A stretch of 64,000 nucleotides of DNA from Saussurea involucrata (taxonomy: Eukaryota > Streptophyta > Magnoliopsida > Asterales > Asteraceae). The notes beneath the pieces are model-generated. The model was given only the letters and a program-made list of their open reading frames with translations. It did no database searches and had not been told where the DNA came from. The position numbers and the translations under genes were made by a program. The stretch covers positions 9,738,501 to 9,802,500 of the forward strand of contig CM066315.1 of the NCBI GenBank assembly GCA_033807775.1, in the 5' to 3' direction. Below, piece by piece: positions 11,101-22,479 of this stretch (positions are counted from its first letter, which is position 1; each line of letters starts with the position of its first letter).

Positions 11101-11662
11101 CTATGTCGCGGTTCTTCGTATCCTTCGGTACCTCAAAGGGACAATGTTTCATGGGCTTCACTTCTCATCCACATCGTCTTTAACGCTCCGTGCATTCTCA
11201 GATGCTGACTGGGATGGAGACATAACAGACCGTCGTTCGACCACCAGGTATTGTTTCTTCCTTGGGGACTCTCTTATTTCCTGGCGCAGCAAGAAACAAT
11301 CTCTGACAGCTCGATCTAGCACTGAAGCTGATTATCGAGCCTTAGCTGACACTACGCAAGAACTTGTATGGCTACGTTGGTTACTATCTGATATGGGTGC
11401 CCATCAGATCTCTCCAACACCATTATGGTGTGATAACAATAGTGCTATTCAGATTACTCACAATGATGTCTTTCATGAGCGTACAAAGCACATAGAGATT
11501 GACTGTCATTTCACTCGTCAACATGTTCTTCGCAAGACGATTAAACTTCTCCCGATTTCAACCATTGATCAGACAGCGGACATCTTCACCAAAGCCCATC
11601 TTCCGGGGCGTTTTCGGGCTCTTGTTTCCAAACTCAATTTGGCTCATTCTTCCCCCACTTGA
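8120..11662 (+). pseudogene. Copia polyprotein with a nonsense codon, gag capsid absent
   Basis: The frame opens at ATG 8120 and runs to 11662 apart from a TAG at 10190-10192 that replaces an expected glutamate codon in the N-terminal RT region. Visible parts: two zinc knuckles (C12-C15-H20-C25 and C30-C33-H40-C45); protease active site DSG at residue 125; the GAG-pre-integrase zinc segment near residue 255; integrase catalytic D316, D379 and E415 with the D-X35-E spacing of the family; a long proline/serine linker; then RT with LLYVDD (about 10720) and RNase H with FSDADW and the STEAD segment (about 11200-11340). The usual ~300-residue capsid domain upstream is missing. Apart from the stop codon the frame is clean, so inactivation is recent. 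Confidence 0.93.
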
Positions 11663-11675
11663 GTTTGAGGGGGGA

Positions 11676-11880
11676 TGTTAGAGTTATTATCGTACATATG
11701 TAAAGTACAAGGGTCGTTCTGTAATTATCTGTAACTTATCTAGTATATATAGGTCTCTTATGCTTCATAGTTAGGTTAATCTCTCTTTTGTAATTGCTCT
11801 CCAATATATGAAAAGTTTCGGCCGTTCCAGCCACATCTCTCTCAAGTCTCTCATCATCAAATCCCTCATCAATTCTAACA
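11676..11880 (+). repeat. 3' LTR of the copia element
   Basis: 205 bp, TGTTAGAG...TTCTAACA, preceded by a purine-rich tract at 11661-11675 and followed by TATAT (11881-11885), the right copy of the target duplication. Confidence 0.92.
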
Positions 11881-11888
11881 TATATAAT

Positions 11889-11921
11889 GTTGCAATGTGA
11901 AAGATCATGGAAGACTTTGGG
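11889..11921. repeat. 33-bp direct repeat, right copy
   Basis: Exact copy of 5678-5710, starting 8 bp after the copia 3' LTR. Confidence 0.75.
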
Positions 11922-12676
11922 ATACATAAGATCATCCATGATTTTACACTAACAGATAATAGCTCGTGAGCCAAAATCACGTAAATCACATATTTGAACT
12001 TGTAGATGGTATTTTGTAAATGTGTGTTTATCCAGAATTTTGAATGATTTCATCATACTTTTTAAATGTTCAACCAAATTTTGTGCAACATACCTATTTA
12101 AAAAAGTAATGCACTTTGGACTTGTAGTTGTAGACTTGTAGATGATATAGTAGCCCAACAACACTCTTTTTTGCTGTGGAAAAGTCAATTTTAATCTCAC
12201 AATGATCCCTGCTTTTTGTTATACATAATGCTTAATTGGTTTGTGTGTGGTTTATACATTTGATCTGGGTAAAAACAATTCATCAAGTTAATAACACGAT
12301 TATTTACTGGTCACTTTTTACAAACAAAAAGAACATTGAAATAAATAGTAGCATCAGCATAGGGCAAGGGATAGAGAGATGCAAATTACTACATTATAAT
12401 AATTATAATTATACAACTTATAGAGCTCTCCAACTAAACAATACTACTACTGTTACTAGAGTTGAATATGTATATGTGCCATTCAATTCATAAATCATTA
12501 AGACTTGATCAATCACCACCTGGAAAACAAAAACATGTATTAACTAGTATTTAGATAATTCAATTAAGCTCTCTGCTTCTGTTTTTAAAGTAGAGAGAGA
12601 CACAGTCAGGGGGGACGTACAGCTCGATAAATGTGTACACACACCCGTCATTGTACACCAGTATAACTTGTTTGCA
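11922..12676. other. Non-coding stretch downstream of PRIM2
   Basis: AT-rich sequence with no recognisable gene or element. It would include the 3' untranslated region of PRIM2, which ends at 12677 on the minus strand, but I could not fix a poly(A) site. Confidence 0.35.
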
Positions 12677-15600
12677 TCATGCTGTCGACAATTTCTGCAA
12701 CCGAGTGGAAATAAGTATAGGGAACATTGTAGACGATCAGCAGGATTTTCAATATTTGAGCCATTGATATGTTGTATGCACTAACTCTTATATCTCCAGA
12801 TTAAAATAAAAGGAAACATTTATTCGAGAGTAAACTTGATAGACATAAGACGTTTGTCAAAGTTCCATAAAGCAGCTGATTTACCTTTGCTTCTAGGATC
12901 TTTTGGCTGTCAGTGAAGTATTGATTTGGATGATTGATTCCAGCATCACAAGATGAGCCATGAACAGCTTCATAAGTCAAGGTGCATGCCAACTGCACAC
13001 ATATTATTCACAAATAATGCCTCAGAGCCTGAGAGAGAGAATTAATCGTGCACAAGTTTATATGAACTGATGAGTTATGACCTGATAATGTCTAGTTTTT
13101 GCTTTTTCTATCACTTCGTCCAATGCACGACTGCTTACTCCCATTTTACCAAGGGCAGCCCTTAAATTTTCTTCACTGTAGACAAGGTTGAGACCAAAAA
13201 CATTTCAGATAACTGAAAAGATAAAAGAAAATAATGAAGGTCACAAGATGATCAGTTTCATACCTAAAATGACGATAAGGGCAACCATGATGGTCTCCAA
13301 CACCTGGAGTAGATAGGATGATCTTCTGACAGGAATAAGGTGTATAATCCTGAAATTTTCAAAAAGAAATATATAAGTTAATGTGTCTAACAGACCAAAC
13401 AAAAGGAAGACGGACCAATTTATAGATTTGCTTAAGTAATAGACAACATAAATGGCATGATGGTTCAAAGAAGATGCTTTACCGTTCTCTTTCCTTCTTT
13501 ACCGTAATTGTGGCGTATGCCATATGCATACTCTTTGTCAAATCTCTCTGCACCAACCTACAGCTAACACCCACTTAGTACCGACAAAGTTCATGTGATT
13601 GCAGACTATAAAACCAAAGTAAAAAAAAAACATAAGCTACAGGTATATGCTATTTCTATGCTTTGCACACAGTTGACACACACATACTGAGTTCAGAAGC
13701 TCCAAATTCAACACTCAAATTATCTATAGAATCAATGAGGTTGCGGCTGACCATTGAAAAATATTCGGGTACACAAAACATAAGATCCAAAATATTCTAC
13801 TCTCTCCCATAGCTATGATTTACCAACTAAATCTGTAATATGCTTACCTTCTGGGAGAATTCTGCCTTCCAAAATGCAAGTGCATCATCCAACTTCAACC
13901 CAGCACCCTGAATATTGAAAGATTACAATTACAATCAAGTTCAGCAAGAAAAGAAGCTCAAACAATTAAGCTATATGATCCTGATTTTTAGTAGATAATA
14001 AGTTGCTACTAGATAGACATCTTAGTATAGTCAAGCTCAACATAACCAAAGAATACAGCACATTTTGATCCAGTTGAAAATTTAAAAACGCAGATGTATG
14101 CTCAAGATTATGGTGTTGGATGGACTGGGAAACAATAGATAAAGATGAGTGCCAAATTCCCAAATCAGACTCCACATTAGGATGAGATGCACTAAGTCAC
14201 CAAGATGCACTGGATCAATTCCCGTATCTAGCTCGATTTATGAGATGGCATTACAATATAGAGAGTCAGTACCTTGAGAAATAAGCCAAGCTGCATCCTT
14301 CCCCCATGCTTCAAATGATGATCCTCTCTTACGGTGTCGAAAAGGTGCCGCATACATAAAGGAAATGAAGTTCTTGCTACTTGATCAATGTCTTTTAAAG
14401 ACATTTCGCCCAATTCTTTGGCCTACATCAAGATAGTAATGATAAAATCAAAAGACCAAATCACACCTCTACAATTCAAAAGGTAAAACATACAATAAAA
14501 TTAGGCAACATACCTGGGAATAGTCAGGACCCAGATAACTGGTAGATAGGGCTTCAACTATCTAAGTAATATCGAATCAAAATCAAGCACGGCACTTGAA
14601 AAAAATATTAGCTATTTCTTCATGCAAAATGAAAACTAATTCAAGTAAATTTAGAACTCACAGGTGTCAAACGGTCCTTCTCTTGTTCCCTAGTCATGGA
14701 TGTCCATTTTCTGGGAAGCAGAAGCTGAGCCACTCAGTAAATCTCATAGATACAGTAACCAATTTAAACATCCAATTATAGAAAACTTCCACACCAACCT
14801 GTTTGTGAGGACGAGAGCTTTTGAAAGATGGCTACGGAAGTGTGGAATAACAAATGAGACAACCTAATTGAATAAAGTCAGAAACATTAATGAAAGAATT
14901 ATCTCTTGTGCTACATTAGTGTAACAAAATAATGAGTCGGAACACTTTATTCACCTGATTCAAAGCAACGTATGCATATCCTTTCTGGATGAACACTCTG
15001 CGACTTGCCACAAGTTCCGGAACTTCTTCAAATGGAACCTATATCCATTGAAATGAAACTAACATGAAAATATCACTCCAGCACTACATACACCATCCCA
15101 TGTGTGTCTTTGACCCAATAAAAGCAATATTTTCTATCTCCCTAACTTCTAAGTACAAATAACCCAGTAATTCTCTCCATCGACACAGACAATCTCATAG
15201 TTGAATCATATTTTACAAAGAAGAAAGCTGAACTTGCATCTACAAATTGAATAACCCAACTAAAAGCCTTGCCAAGATTTTTAAATGAAAACCGGTGCCT
15301 GGTTTAAGGGTCCAAAGAAAAATAACATAAATTTGGCAGGTAGGGAGTTCAGATAAAATCCCTGTAATACCATTCCATTTGGACTTTATACTTTTAGACT
15401 TGGAGATAACAAAGACACAAAGAGAGAATGTGAATGAAGAGTTAATAGCTGATTTTGTGTAAATCTTTATGATAAACAACTCAACAGGATTTACCTATCC
15501 CATCTAGTTTATGTACAGCTCAATAAAGCATCCTTCATGGTTTCAGAACATAATACAAGTTCAGTTATTTCTCTACGGTGCACTTGAAAATGTGCAAAGG

Positions 15601-17540
15601 GCCATATAAAGTATAGAGAAAATCATAATGACAAAAATGGGGTGCAGGAGGTTTAATTAGGCAATTCACCTTGTAATATGTTCCATCAGCTGCATTAGAA
15701 AAAAACACAAGGAGAATAAATAAAGTTAGAACAGTCGAATAACAAAACGAGGACATAGCTCATTGATGGTAATGCATTTCTGACATACATGTGGGTAAAG
15801 GTTGGCTGACTGAGCGTGCAACTTGGGTCAATTTATCCTTCAATCCCTGAAAATAGAGAAAGAGGAATAGTTGCTTCATGAAAATAGAGAACCAGTATTT
15901 AAAGTTTTAAGCTGAGAATACATGAATCAAAGAGGTTCACAAGTTCTAATCTTGGAGGCAGCCTTATATATTAAACAAGTAGAATTAACTATTAGACAGA
16001 CAGCCCATAAATACCTCAAATTCGGCATTGGTGACAACTTTGTAAGGGATGCCAAGCTCTGTCATCAAAGCCCTCTGTGGCAAAGCCCAATCATCAATAA
16101 TCAACAAACTTAAAACTTATGTTTGAATAAGAATCAACAGAAAGCATATGATTGATCGTACATGAACATCAGAATTTTCAAGCCGAAACCGGTAGCGAAA
16201 AAGAGTAGTTTCCATTGAGAGAAACCATTTCCTCAGTTCCTCTCTAAAATAAAATGTCACAATAAAGAGATAATAAAATTAGTTAAATCTACACCAGACA
16301 TGAAGGCAAAAAATAAATGAAATAGAGGAAGAATTTCAAAAGCTTACGTCTGACAATACACAAGACGTAAAACAAAATGGGATATGATATCCTTGTTGAT
16401 AACCTCTGATGCCTGTGGATGTCTCATATTAGCCTTCCATAGATCATTTACCTACATGGCCCAAAAAAGAATTAGCATCCCGCTGCAGAGTAAGAAACAT
16501 AGCAGCATAAAAAAAACTACCAGTCTACCACTAACCAATTTCTCCATTTCATCAGGTTTCTTTCCTCTAGCTAATCCATCAGAAATCCCTCTCAGAACTG
16601 CATGTAGGAAATGTGAACAGCACAGTTCAATCATGTTAAAATTAAAAGATTGTAAAGCAGTGGTACAATGAAACCATACACACTTACACAGCTTACCAGA
16701 TAGTCAATGTATGCTTCAATTCAAACTCCCAGAACTTACATACACTTTCACCAAAAATTACCAAACCAGTAATTCCCTTCACTGCATATTTAGATATATA
16801 ATCCCACATTCATCAACTTATAAGAACTATTTCGCGTCCCCAAACATAACCTTAAGTCTGCTAATGATTAAAGCTATCGATGGCATGATAAATCTAGAAT
16901 GTGATGGAAAATTAGGAAAGTCATGCCACCTTGTGAGTCCTAATCTGCAATGTTTCTTGCTCATTTCTTTATATAAGACTAAAGGTGACCATCAAACTTA
17001 ACATAGTTTCTTTTTATGGAACATGGATAAGAGTTGAAATACACACTCTCCCTCCAAAAAAGGATTTAAGTTGTAAAACCAGTGGTTGGCACTTGGTCAA
17101 TAGAAATGAATCAGTAGTTGTTTAGTGGAATAAATTGGAAACCGCAAGAACCCTTAACCCGAAAATTGGAATCCTAACCCTAGAAATACGAACAGATAGT
17201 TTATGTCCCAATATAAAAACCTGATGTCAAAAACTACCTCTAAGTAACGAATGAAGTAACATTCCCAAATCTGGCAAGTGAAATTTTGCATAGCATGAAG
17301 TGTTGTGATAATGATGAAAGGACGTGATTCATGAGTATCAAATAAAGCGGAAAATTTCAACAATTGGATGCAAAGAGAAGAGAAAGGTAGTAGACCTAGG
17401 AGGCGATCGACAGCGAATCGCTCGAAATCTTCGAGTCTGACTTCGAGAGTGGGGGGTGAACGGTAAAGAGGGATGTTGGAAACAACGTCGGCAGATGCGG
17501 CTGCTAATGATGGCTTCTTCTGTGATCTGACGACTTCCAT
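12677..17540 (-). CDS. PRIM2: DNA primase large subunit (PRIM2/PriL), 18 exons
   Basis: This is the large subunit of eukaryotic primase, which works with the small catalytic subunit and DNA polymerase alpha to make RNA-DNA primers in the nucleus. Exons (minus strand): 17396-17540, 16536-16597, 16348-16451, 16162-16243, 16015-16074, 15789-15846, 15670-15689, 14955-15038, 14799-14863, 14662-14710, 14514-14561, 14273-14422, 13848-13907, 13483-13557, 13264-13349, 13082-13175, 12885-12992, 12677-12694. All introns are GT-AG and the 1368-nt CDS stays in frame (455 aa), close to the family's usual length. Landmarks are PPTLEVRLEDFERFAVDRL, YCQTEELRKWF and YSQAKELGEMSLKDIDQ. The four cysteines expected to bind the 4Fe-4S cluster are C282 (FPLCMRH), C361 (YSCQK), C377 (HGCPYRHF) and C417 (ACTLTYE). 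Exon 7 is only 20 nt. The last exon (residues KLSTA) is the least certain part. Confidence 0.93.
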
Positions 17541-17659
17541 TGCAATTAGCTTATCGTTTGTTGGTGTGAATCGTCTGAAAAACAACAAGAATTACTAGGA
17601 AGTGAAGAAAACATACACAGATTTCAATGAGAACTGAGAGACAATGAAAGAAAGAGAAT

Positions 17660-17668
17660 GGCGGGAAA
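17660..17668 (+). promoter_or_regulatory. E2F-type site upstream of PRIM2
   Basis: GGCGGGAAA on the plus strand reads TTTCCCGCC on the gene's strand, the consensus E2F/DP site, about 120 bp upstream of the PRIM2 ATG. Replication genes are known E2F targets in plants, so S-phase control fits. Function is inferred. Confidence 0.6.
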
Positions 17669-17778
17669 TAGTTCCCGTTCCCACCAAATTTTATGGATTG
17701 GGCTCTGTAGCTGCAGCCCAACTTGAGTTTCAACATTTGGATTTACAAAAAATTCAAATGATGACTTGGCAATTTAGA

Positions 17779-18371
17779 GATGGCCATCACAGCCCGGGCC
17801 TGGCACGGCCAGCCAAAAACCCAGCCCATCAAAAGCCCGTGCCCGAGCCTGCCAGACGTAACCGGACCTATTATTTGGCTGATTCACCAGCCCGGCCCGA
17901 AGCCCGACCAAGGCCCGGACCCGATCTCCACAACATATTTGATCTCCACAGGATTCAATCCCCTAACCTGATCTCCACAAGTTGCATGCGTCTACCACTC
18001 TACCAAAGCCTCACCTTTGGTTATTTCACCTTCTTTTATTTATTTATTCTTTCTTCACTGGCTTTAATTCAAATTTTCAACCGTTAGGTAACGGTCATAT
18101 GACCGTTTTTTACCATTTTGTAGTCGTTTTTTCACAATTTTAAGCACTCCTCACACTATAAATAATATAGTTGGTGTATGGTGTTACATACCAACTTACA
18201 AAACGCAATTCTCGCTCAAAATTCTCGATTTCTCGCTACCTCGTGATCGTTCTTCGCAACTTCTCAATCTCTCAATTCTTTCATCTTTCACTCAAAATGG
18301 CCGACGGTGATGCATCAAACGAACAAATTAGAGAAGTTCTTACCGAACACGGACGAAAATCAAAAAACTAA
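17779..18371 (+). pseudogene. 5'-end fragment of a hAT transposon
   Basis: It begins GATGGCCATCAC followed by CCGGGCC-rich subterminal sequence, as at the right end of the hAT element at 59051-61514. A TATA-like TATAAATA (about 18161) and a 5' leader with the shared phrase CCAACTTACAAAACGCA follow. At ATG 18297 a frame runs 24 residues (MADGDASN...VLTEHGRKSKN) to TAA, matching the transposase N-terminus of the other element (VVAEHGRK). Homology stops there, before the BED zinc finger. The piece therefore holds a terminus, promoter and start codon but no transposase body. Confidence 0.6.
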
Positions 18372-18566
18372 AAATAGCTTCTTTGCTGTGAATAAAAGCA
18401 ATAATCAAATAAGTCAAAAATATAAGCAATCCCAAACACCCCACAGTGAAAAACATTACATATTTTGGTATTTACATTACATATCCTACACAATAGTAGT
18501 AGAATCATAGGAAATGGAGGATCATAAATGCTGTAACACATGGTTATGGTATGATCAGATGTATAA

Positions 18567-19582
18567 GGCCATGAGTACCGCATACCCAATGAACCCACTG
18601 AACCCAATTGTTACCTCAGCGCCACATCAGCTTTTCTCTTTCCTACCCTTCTTACTCAAAAGTGGAGTACCGCCAACCCACTGAACCCACTGAACTCAAT
18701 TGCCACCTCAGCTTTTTAATTCTTTTATTTATACATTTAATTATTTAACAAAATAAAAATATTTATATATTTTTAATAAATAAAAATAAGATAAATAATA
18801 AAAATAAAAATTCATAACATTCATTAAAAATTTAAAAATTACAAAACATTAAAAATCTAGTCGTCGTCGTTGTTGGGAACTTGGATACGCCAAATATGTT
18901 CGACCAAATCCGACCGAAGGTTATTATGAGTCTCCCGGTTTTTGACTTCTCGAACATTTGTCGCGCGTTGTTCCTCACTCATTTGTGTTTCGATATCATC
19001 CGCTACAAGGTCGTTTTCATCGGCACCACAAAAACCGGGTTGTTGCCAAAGTAGTCCCGCAAAAGCCGCTCGTTTGCAGCTACCCGACCTCTTTCTATAT
19101 TCCCGGCCCTCGGTTCTCTTCTTGACAATGAGACGGTGCTACCATAAATTAATTGTGCAGCTTCTCGAACCAACCCTACAAAAATTTCCCTTTGATGCTG
19201 CAAGTACTCGTCGGTGTCTATGAATGATGATAATGCGGTCGATGAAGCGGGTTGTGGCGAATCCATATTGTCTAAAATTGAAGAAATAATGGAAAAAAAT
19301 CAAAAAGTATAGAGTTTTTTTGTGTGAAAAAATGAAGGTGGTATATGTTAATATATATAGTGTGTATAATTTGAAAAATAAAATTATAAAATAGTCGTTG
19401 GTAAACGGTATTGTTTAAAAAAAATAATAATTAAATTAAAATTGCAACGGGTATCATCGGGTTCATGAACCCGGTACCCTAACCCGATCGCTACCCGCTC
19501 CCCCCCGCGTACCCCCTACCCGATGAACCCGCTATACCACCTCGTCGAACCCGATCCCGTACCGAGTGCGGTACGGGTGGTC
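18567..19582 (-). mobile_element. PIF/Harbinger deletion derivative
   Basis: The ends GGCCATGAGTACCGC and (inverted) GACCACCCGTACCGC are flanked by TAA at 18564-18566 and 19583-19585. Both subterminal regions are rich in ACCC/GGGT. The MITE at 28103-28345 shares these ends and opens with the same sequence. The 1016-bp length is far below an autonomous element, and it encloses a truncated transposase. Confidence 0.75.
18856..19266 (-). pseudogene. Internally deleted PIF/Harbinger transposase
   Basis: From ATG 19266 the minus strand encodes a PIF-type N-terminal segment (SRREPRAGNIERGRVAANERLLRDYFGNNPVF). After a frame change near 19035 it passes straight into what looks like the C-terminal tail of the same family (VREVKNRETHNNLRSDLVEHIW) and a stop at about 18857. 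The whole DDE catalytic core, normally several hundred residues, is missing. Such a product could not catalyse transposition. Identification rests on family resemblance of the two ends. Confidence 0.6.
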
Positions 19583-19585
19583 TAA

Positions 19586-20266
19586 CAGTCAATTTCACAA
19601 TCTGTGTAGTGGGTATTCATAGTAGTCAATTTCACAATCTGTGTAGTAGGTGAAGCAGGTTACTATTTCACTGTTGTGTTCGATCGAACAAAAACCGAAA
19701 AAAATATGAAATACAACAAGAACCGTGAAATCGACCCTTTCACTGCTGTGTTTGATCAGGTTTCGAAATACAACAAAAACCACAAGGGTGAATCAGGTTT
19801 CGAGAAGCAGGTTACCATTTCACTACTGTGTTTGATCGAACATCGAACAAAAAACCAAATCGAACAGAAAACAGATCAAAGGGTGAGCAGATCGAACCCT
19901 ATAGATGGCGGAGGACGCAATGCGGGAGGGAGAGGACGACAACGACGGATGAGGAGGCGATAGGAGAGGACAATGGCGGCGGCGGAGGGGATGGAAGAGG
20001 TCGACGACCACGGAGGAGGTGATGGTGGAAGGCGACGGCGACGATGATGGCTGGATGCGGCGATGAGGATGGAGGCGTGAAGTAGGGATTTTTAATAGTC
20101 TCTCTTCTTTTTCTAAGTTTATTGTTATTTTTATTTTTTAAATTAATAATCACATGTAACTTTAAGTAGATTATGTGGATTTTCAAATATCCATGTAAGC
20201 TTTTTATATTATTTTTCTTATCATATTATTGAAAGGTAATCGGTTACCTGTTTAACAGTTTAATAA
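19586..20266. other. Non-coding stretch with local repeats and a purine-rich tract
   Basis: GTCAATTTCACAATCTGTGT is repeated 35 bp apart (about 19588 and 19623), and variants of GAAGCAGGTTAC(T/C)ATTTCACT recur. A G/A-rich GGCGGAGG-type tract spans 19895-20080 and produces open frames on both strands that look like compositional artefacts. No gene is supported. Confidence 0.4.
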
Positions 20267-21301
20267 GGTGGTGTTTGGTTCACTGAAAAGTGATGGAATC
20301 TGGTGGAATTGGAATGTGACATTCCATTGACCAGATTTCATTTCAGTGTTTGGTTCAATCTTTTATATCTTGGAATCTCAAAATTTTCCATTGAATTCCT
20401 TATTTTCCATTCTTGACATTTCATCACACTATGTAAGGATTTTAAAGGAATGGAATGTCTCACTATTTTTATTCCAAAAATACCCTTACCCTAATTGATA
20501 TACCTGCAACCGACACTCCCATTCCATCGACCCCAAATCGTTTTCTTCTCCATCGAGCCCAATCGTTTTCTTCTCCATCGACGGCAACGGTCGTTTTCTT
20601 CACCATCGATCGATAGCAACATCGACAGGTTCGTTCTCTCCTCCTTTTCTTCTTGTCATCGAGCCCAATCGTTTTCTGCAAACTCAGTTTGAAACATCCA
20701 TTGTGTTCCATGGATTCTTGCATCAGTTTGAAACATCGACTATTTTCTACAAACTCAGTTTGAAACATCTCTTTTAACCAGCTATTTACATATTTAGTGG
20801 GCAGTTGTGTTGTTGTTATTACTTGTTTCTCCTTATGCTTCTCTTTAATCTTTCGTATTTTGAGTTTTTTGTATCTGGGTTATGCTATTGAGAGGTAATT
20901 TGGCTGCAATTCAGTGTTGGTTTCTTGCAATTCAGTGTTCATTTTATGATTCTGTCAAAAAAAGCCAATAAACTTTTTTCTCCACTCCTGTTTTGCAATT
21001 CAGTGTGTAGAGTATTGTTACATTTTTAGTATATAATGACTATTTATTAAAACGTTTTTTTTTAAACAATTAAAATTATCAAAAGGGTATTTTGGTCATT
21101 TACCAAAATTTCATTCCAATTCCAAAGCTACATTCTGTGAACCAAACAGACAGATTCCAATTTCTTTAACAGATTCCATTCCAATTCTGTGAACCAAACA
21201 GCTGGTCAAACCTGACAACATTCCATTCCAATTCCTTCAAAGTCAAATTCCTTTGACAGATTCCATTCCATCCAAAAACATTCTGCGAATCAAACGCCAC
21301 C
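20267..21301. mobile_element. PIF/Harbinger-type non-autonomous element, 1.0 kb
   Basis: The ends GGTGGTGTTTGGTTCAC and (inverted) GGTGGCGTTTGATTCGC are flanked by TAA at 20264-20266 and 21302-21304. Repeated GGAATGGAAT/ATTCCATTCC motifs lie inside both ends. The interior is non-coding. Confidence 0.75.
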
Positions 21302-21448
21302 TAAGACTCTTAAATAAATGAATAGTTTGATTCAGACTCTAAAATAATAATTTTGTGAGTTGGTTCCCCAAGATAGAAATCAGATCAAGGTTGGTTCCAA
21401 TTTAGTGTAATTTTCTCTAAATAAAATATACTTTTTAGGTAAAAAAAA

Positions 21449-22368
21449 GGAAAAAGTCTGGAAAAATCCAACAAACGATCCGATCTTGAATGGTTAAATC
21501 CTTAAACTATTTTTTTGAATGAAAAAACCCTTAAATTTTCTAAAACCGGTTAAATACATCATTGTAACATGTAAAAAACAGGTTAATGTTATACAAATTT
21601 GAGAAAAGTCTATAAAAACCCAACAAACTATTTGATTTTGAATGATTAAGTCCCTGGATTTTTCAACAAAATAATTTATAAACCTTATTTTAAATTAAGC
21701 ATAACTTTATTATTGCAAACAACATAACTTTTATTATATTTATGTTAGTGGGATGAACATATCATTTAGACATTTTTTGTATATTTGTAAAGAGATTGAC
21801 GTTTTTGGTATATTTAGAGAAAGGATGAGCGTTTTTGTATATTTTATGAAAGAGTGAGTATACTTTTTGTACGTATTTATTTATGTCTTAGGCATAACTT
21901 TTGAATATCTCGGAATTAGTAATAGAGATAACAAAATTTTCTCTGTTTAATTTGTTCATTTTACTATGTTGTTGGTGAGAAAAATTGTATATTTTTTGTT
22001 TAAAAAAAAGTTTTAGACTTATTTTTTTAAAATTATTTTGTCAGTTAAAAAAAATTATTTATTTGTTCAATAAAAGTTCAAGAATTTATTTGATAAAAGA
22101 ACTTAGGAAAAAGTTTAATGATTTATTTGTTAATTTTTTAGGGAAAAGTGTAATTATTTTATTTGTTAAAACAATCCAGGAACTTAATTATTCAAAATCA
22201 AATAGTTTGTTGGGTTTTTTAGACTTTTCTTAAATTTGTAAAGCATTAACTTGTTTTTACAGGTCACAATGATGTATTCCGATTTAGAAAATTTAAGGGT
22301 TTTTCATTCAAAAAATAATCTAAGAACTTAACCATTAATAGTTCGTTGGGGTTTTTCAGACTTTTCCC
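21449..22368. mobile_element. Mutator-like long-TIR element, 0.9 kb
   Basis: The left end GGAAAAAGTCTGGAAAAATC and the inverted right end GGGAAAAGTCTGAAAAACCC begin inverted repeats that continue inward for about 100 bp (AACAAACGATC... / ...AGTTCGTTGG, then TTAAATTTTC blocks). The flanks are 9-bp TAAAAAAAA (21440-21448) and TAAAAAATG (22369-22377), an imperfect duplication of the length typical of MULEs. It is related to 22480-24840. There is no transposase. Confidence 0.6.
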
Positions 22369-22479
22369 TAAAAAATGCATCCTAGTCTATATATATATAT
22401 TTGTATCATTTATGTCTTAAATTATTAGGCTAAACATGTCATGTTGCATGTTTGATTTAGTCAAACGTCTTTATTAAAA

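Larger units (their letters stand above)
7067..11880 (+). mobile_element. Ty1/copia LTR retrotransposon, 4.8 kb
   Basis: The element has two 205-bp LTRs (TGTTAG...CTAACA), a primer-binding site after the left LTR, a purine-rich tract (GAGTTTGAGGGGGGA, 11661-11675) before the right LTR and a TATAT target duplication (7062-7066, 11881-11885). The internal order is zinc knuckles, protease, integrase, reverse transcriptase, RNase H, which is copia order. By eye the LTRs differ at three positions of 205, so it is young. It is probably inactive: the frame has a premature TAG at 10190 and the capsid part of gag is missing, its place taken by a CCGG-rich leader. Confidence 0.93.

Noticed and set aside
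18942..19223. Plus-strand 93-codon ORF
   Set aside because: It is the antisense shadow of the PIF transposase fragment, which has family resemblance and correct position inside the element.
19676..20186. Arginine/glycine-rich ORFs on both strands
   Set aside because: A purine-rich GGCGGAGG tract opens several frames at once. None shows a domain or splice context.
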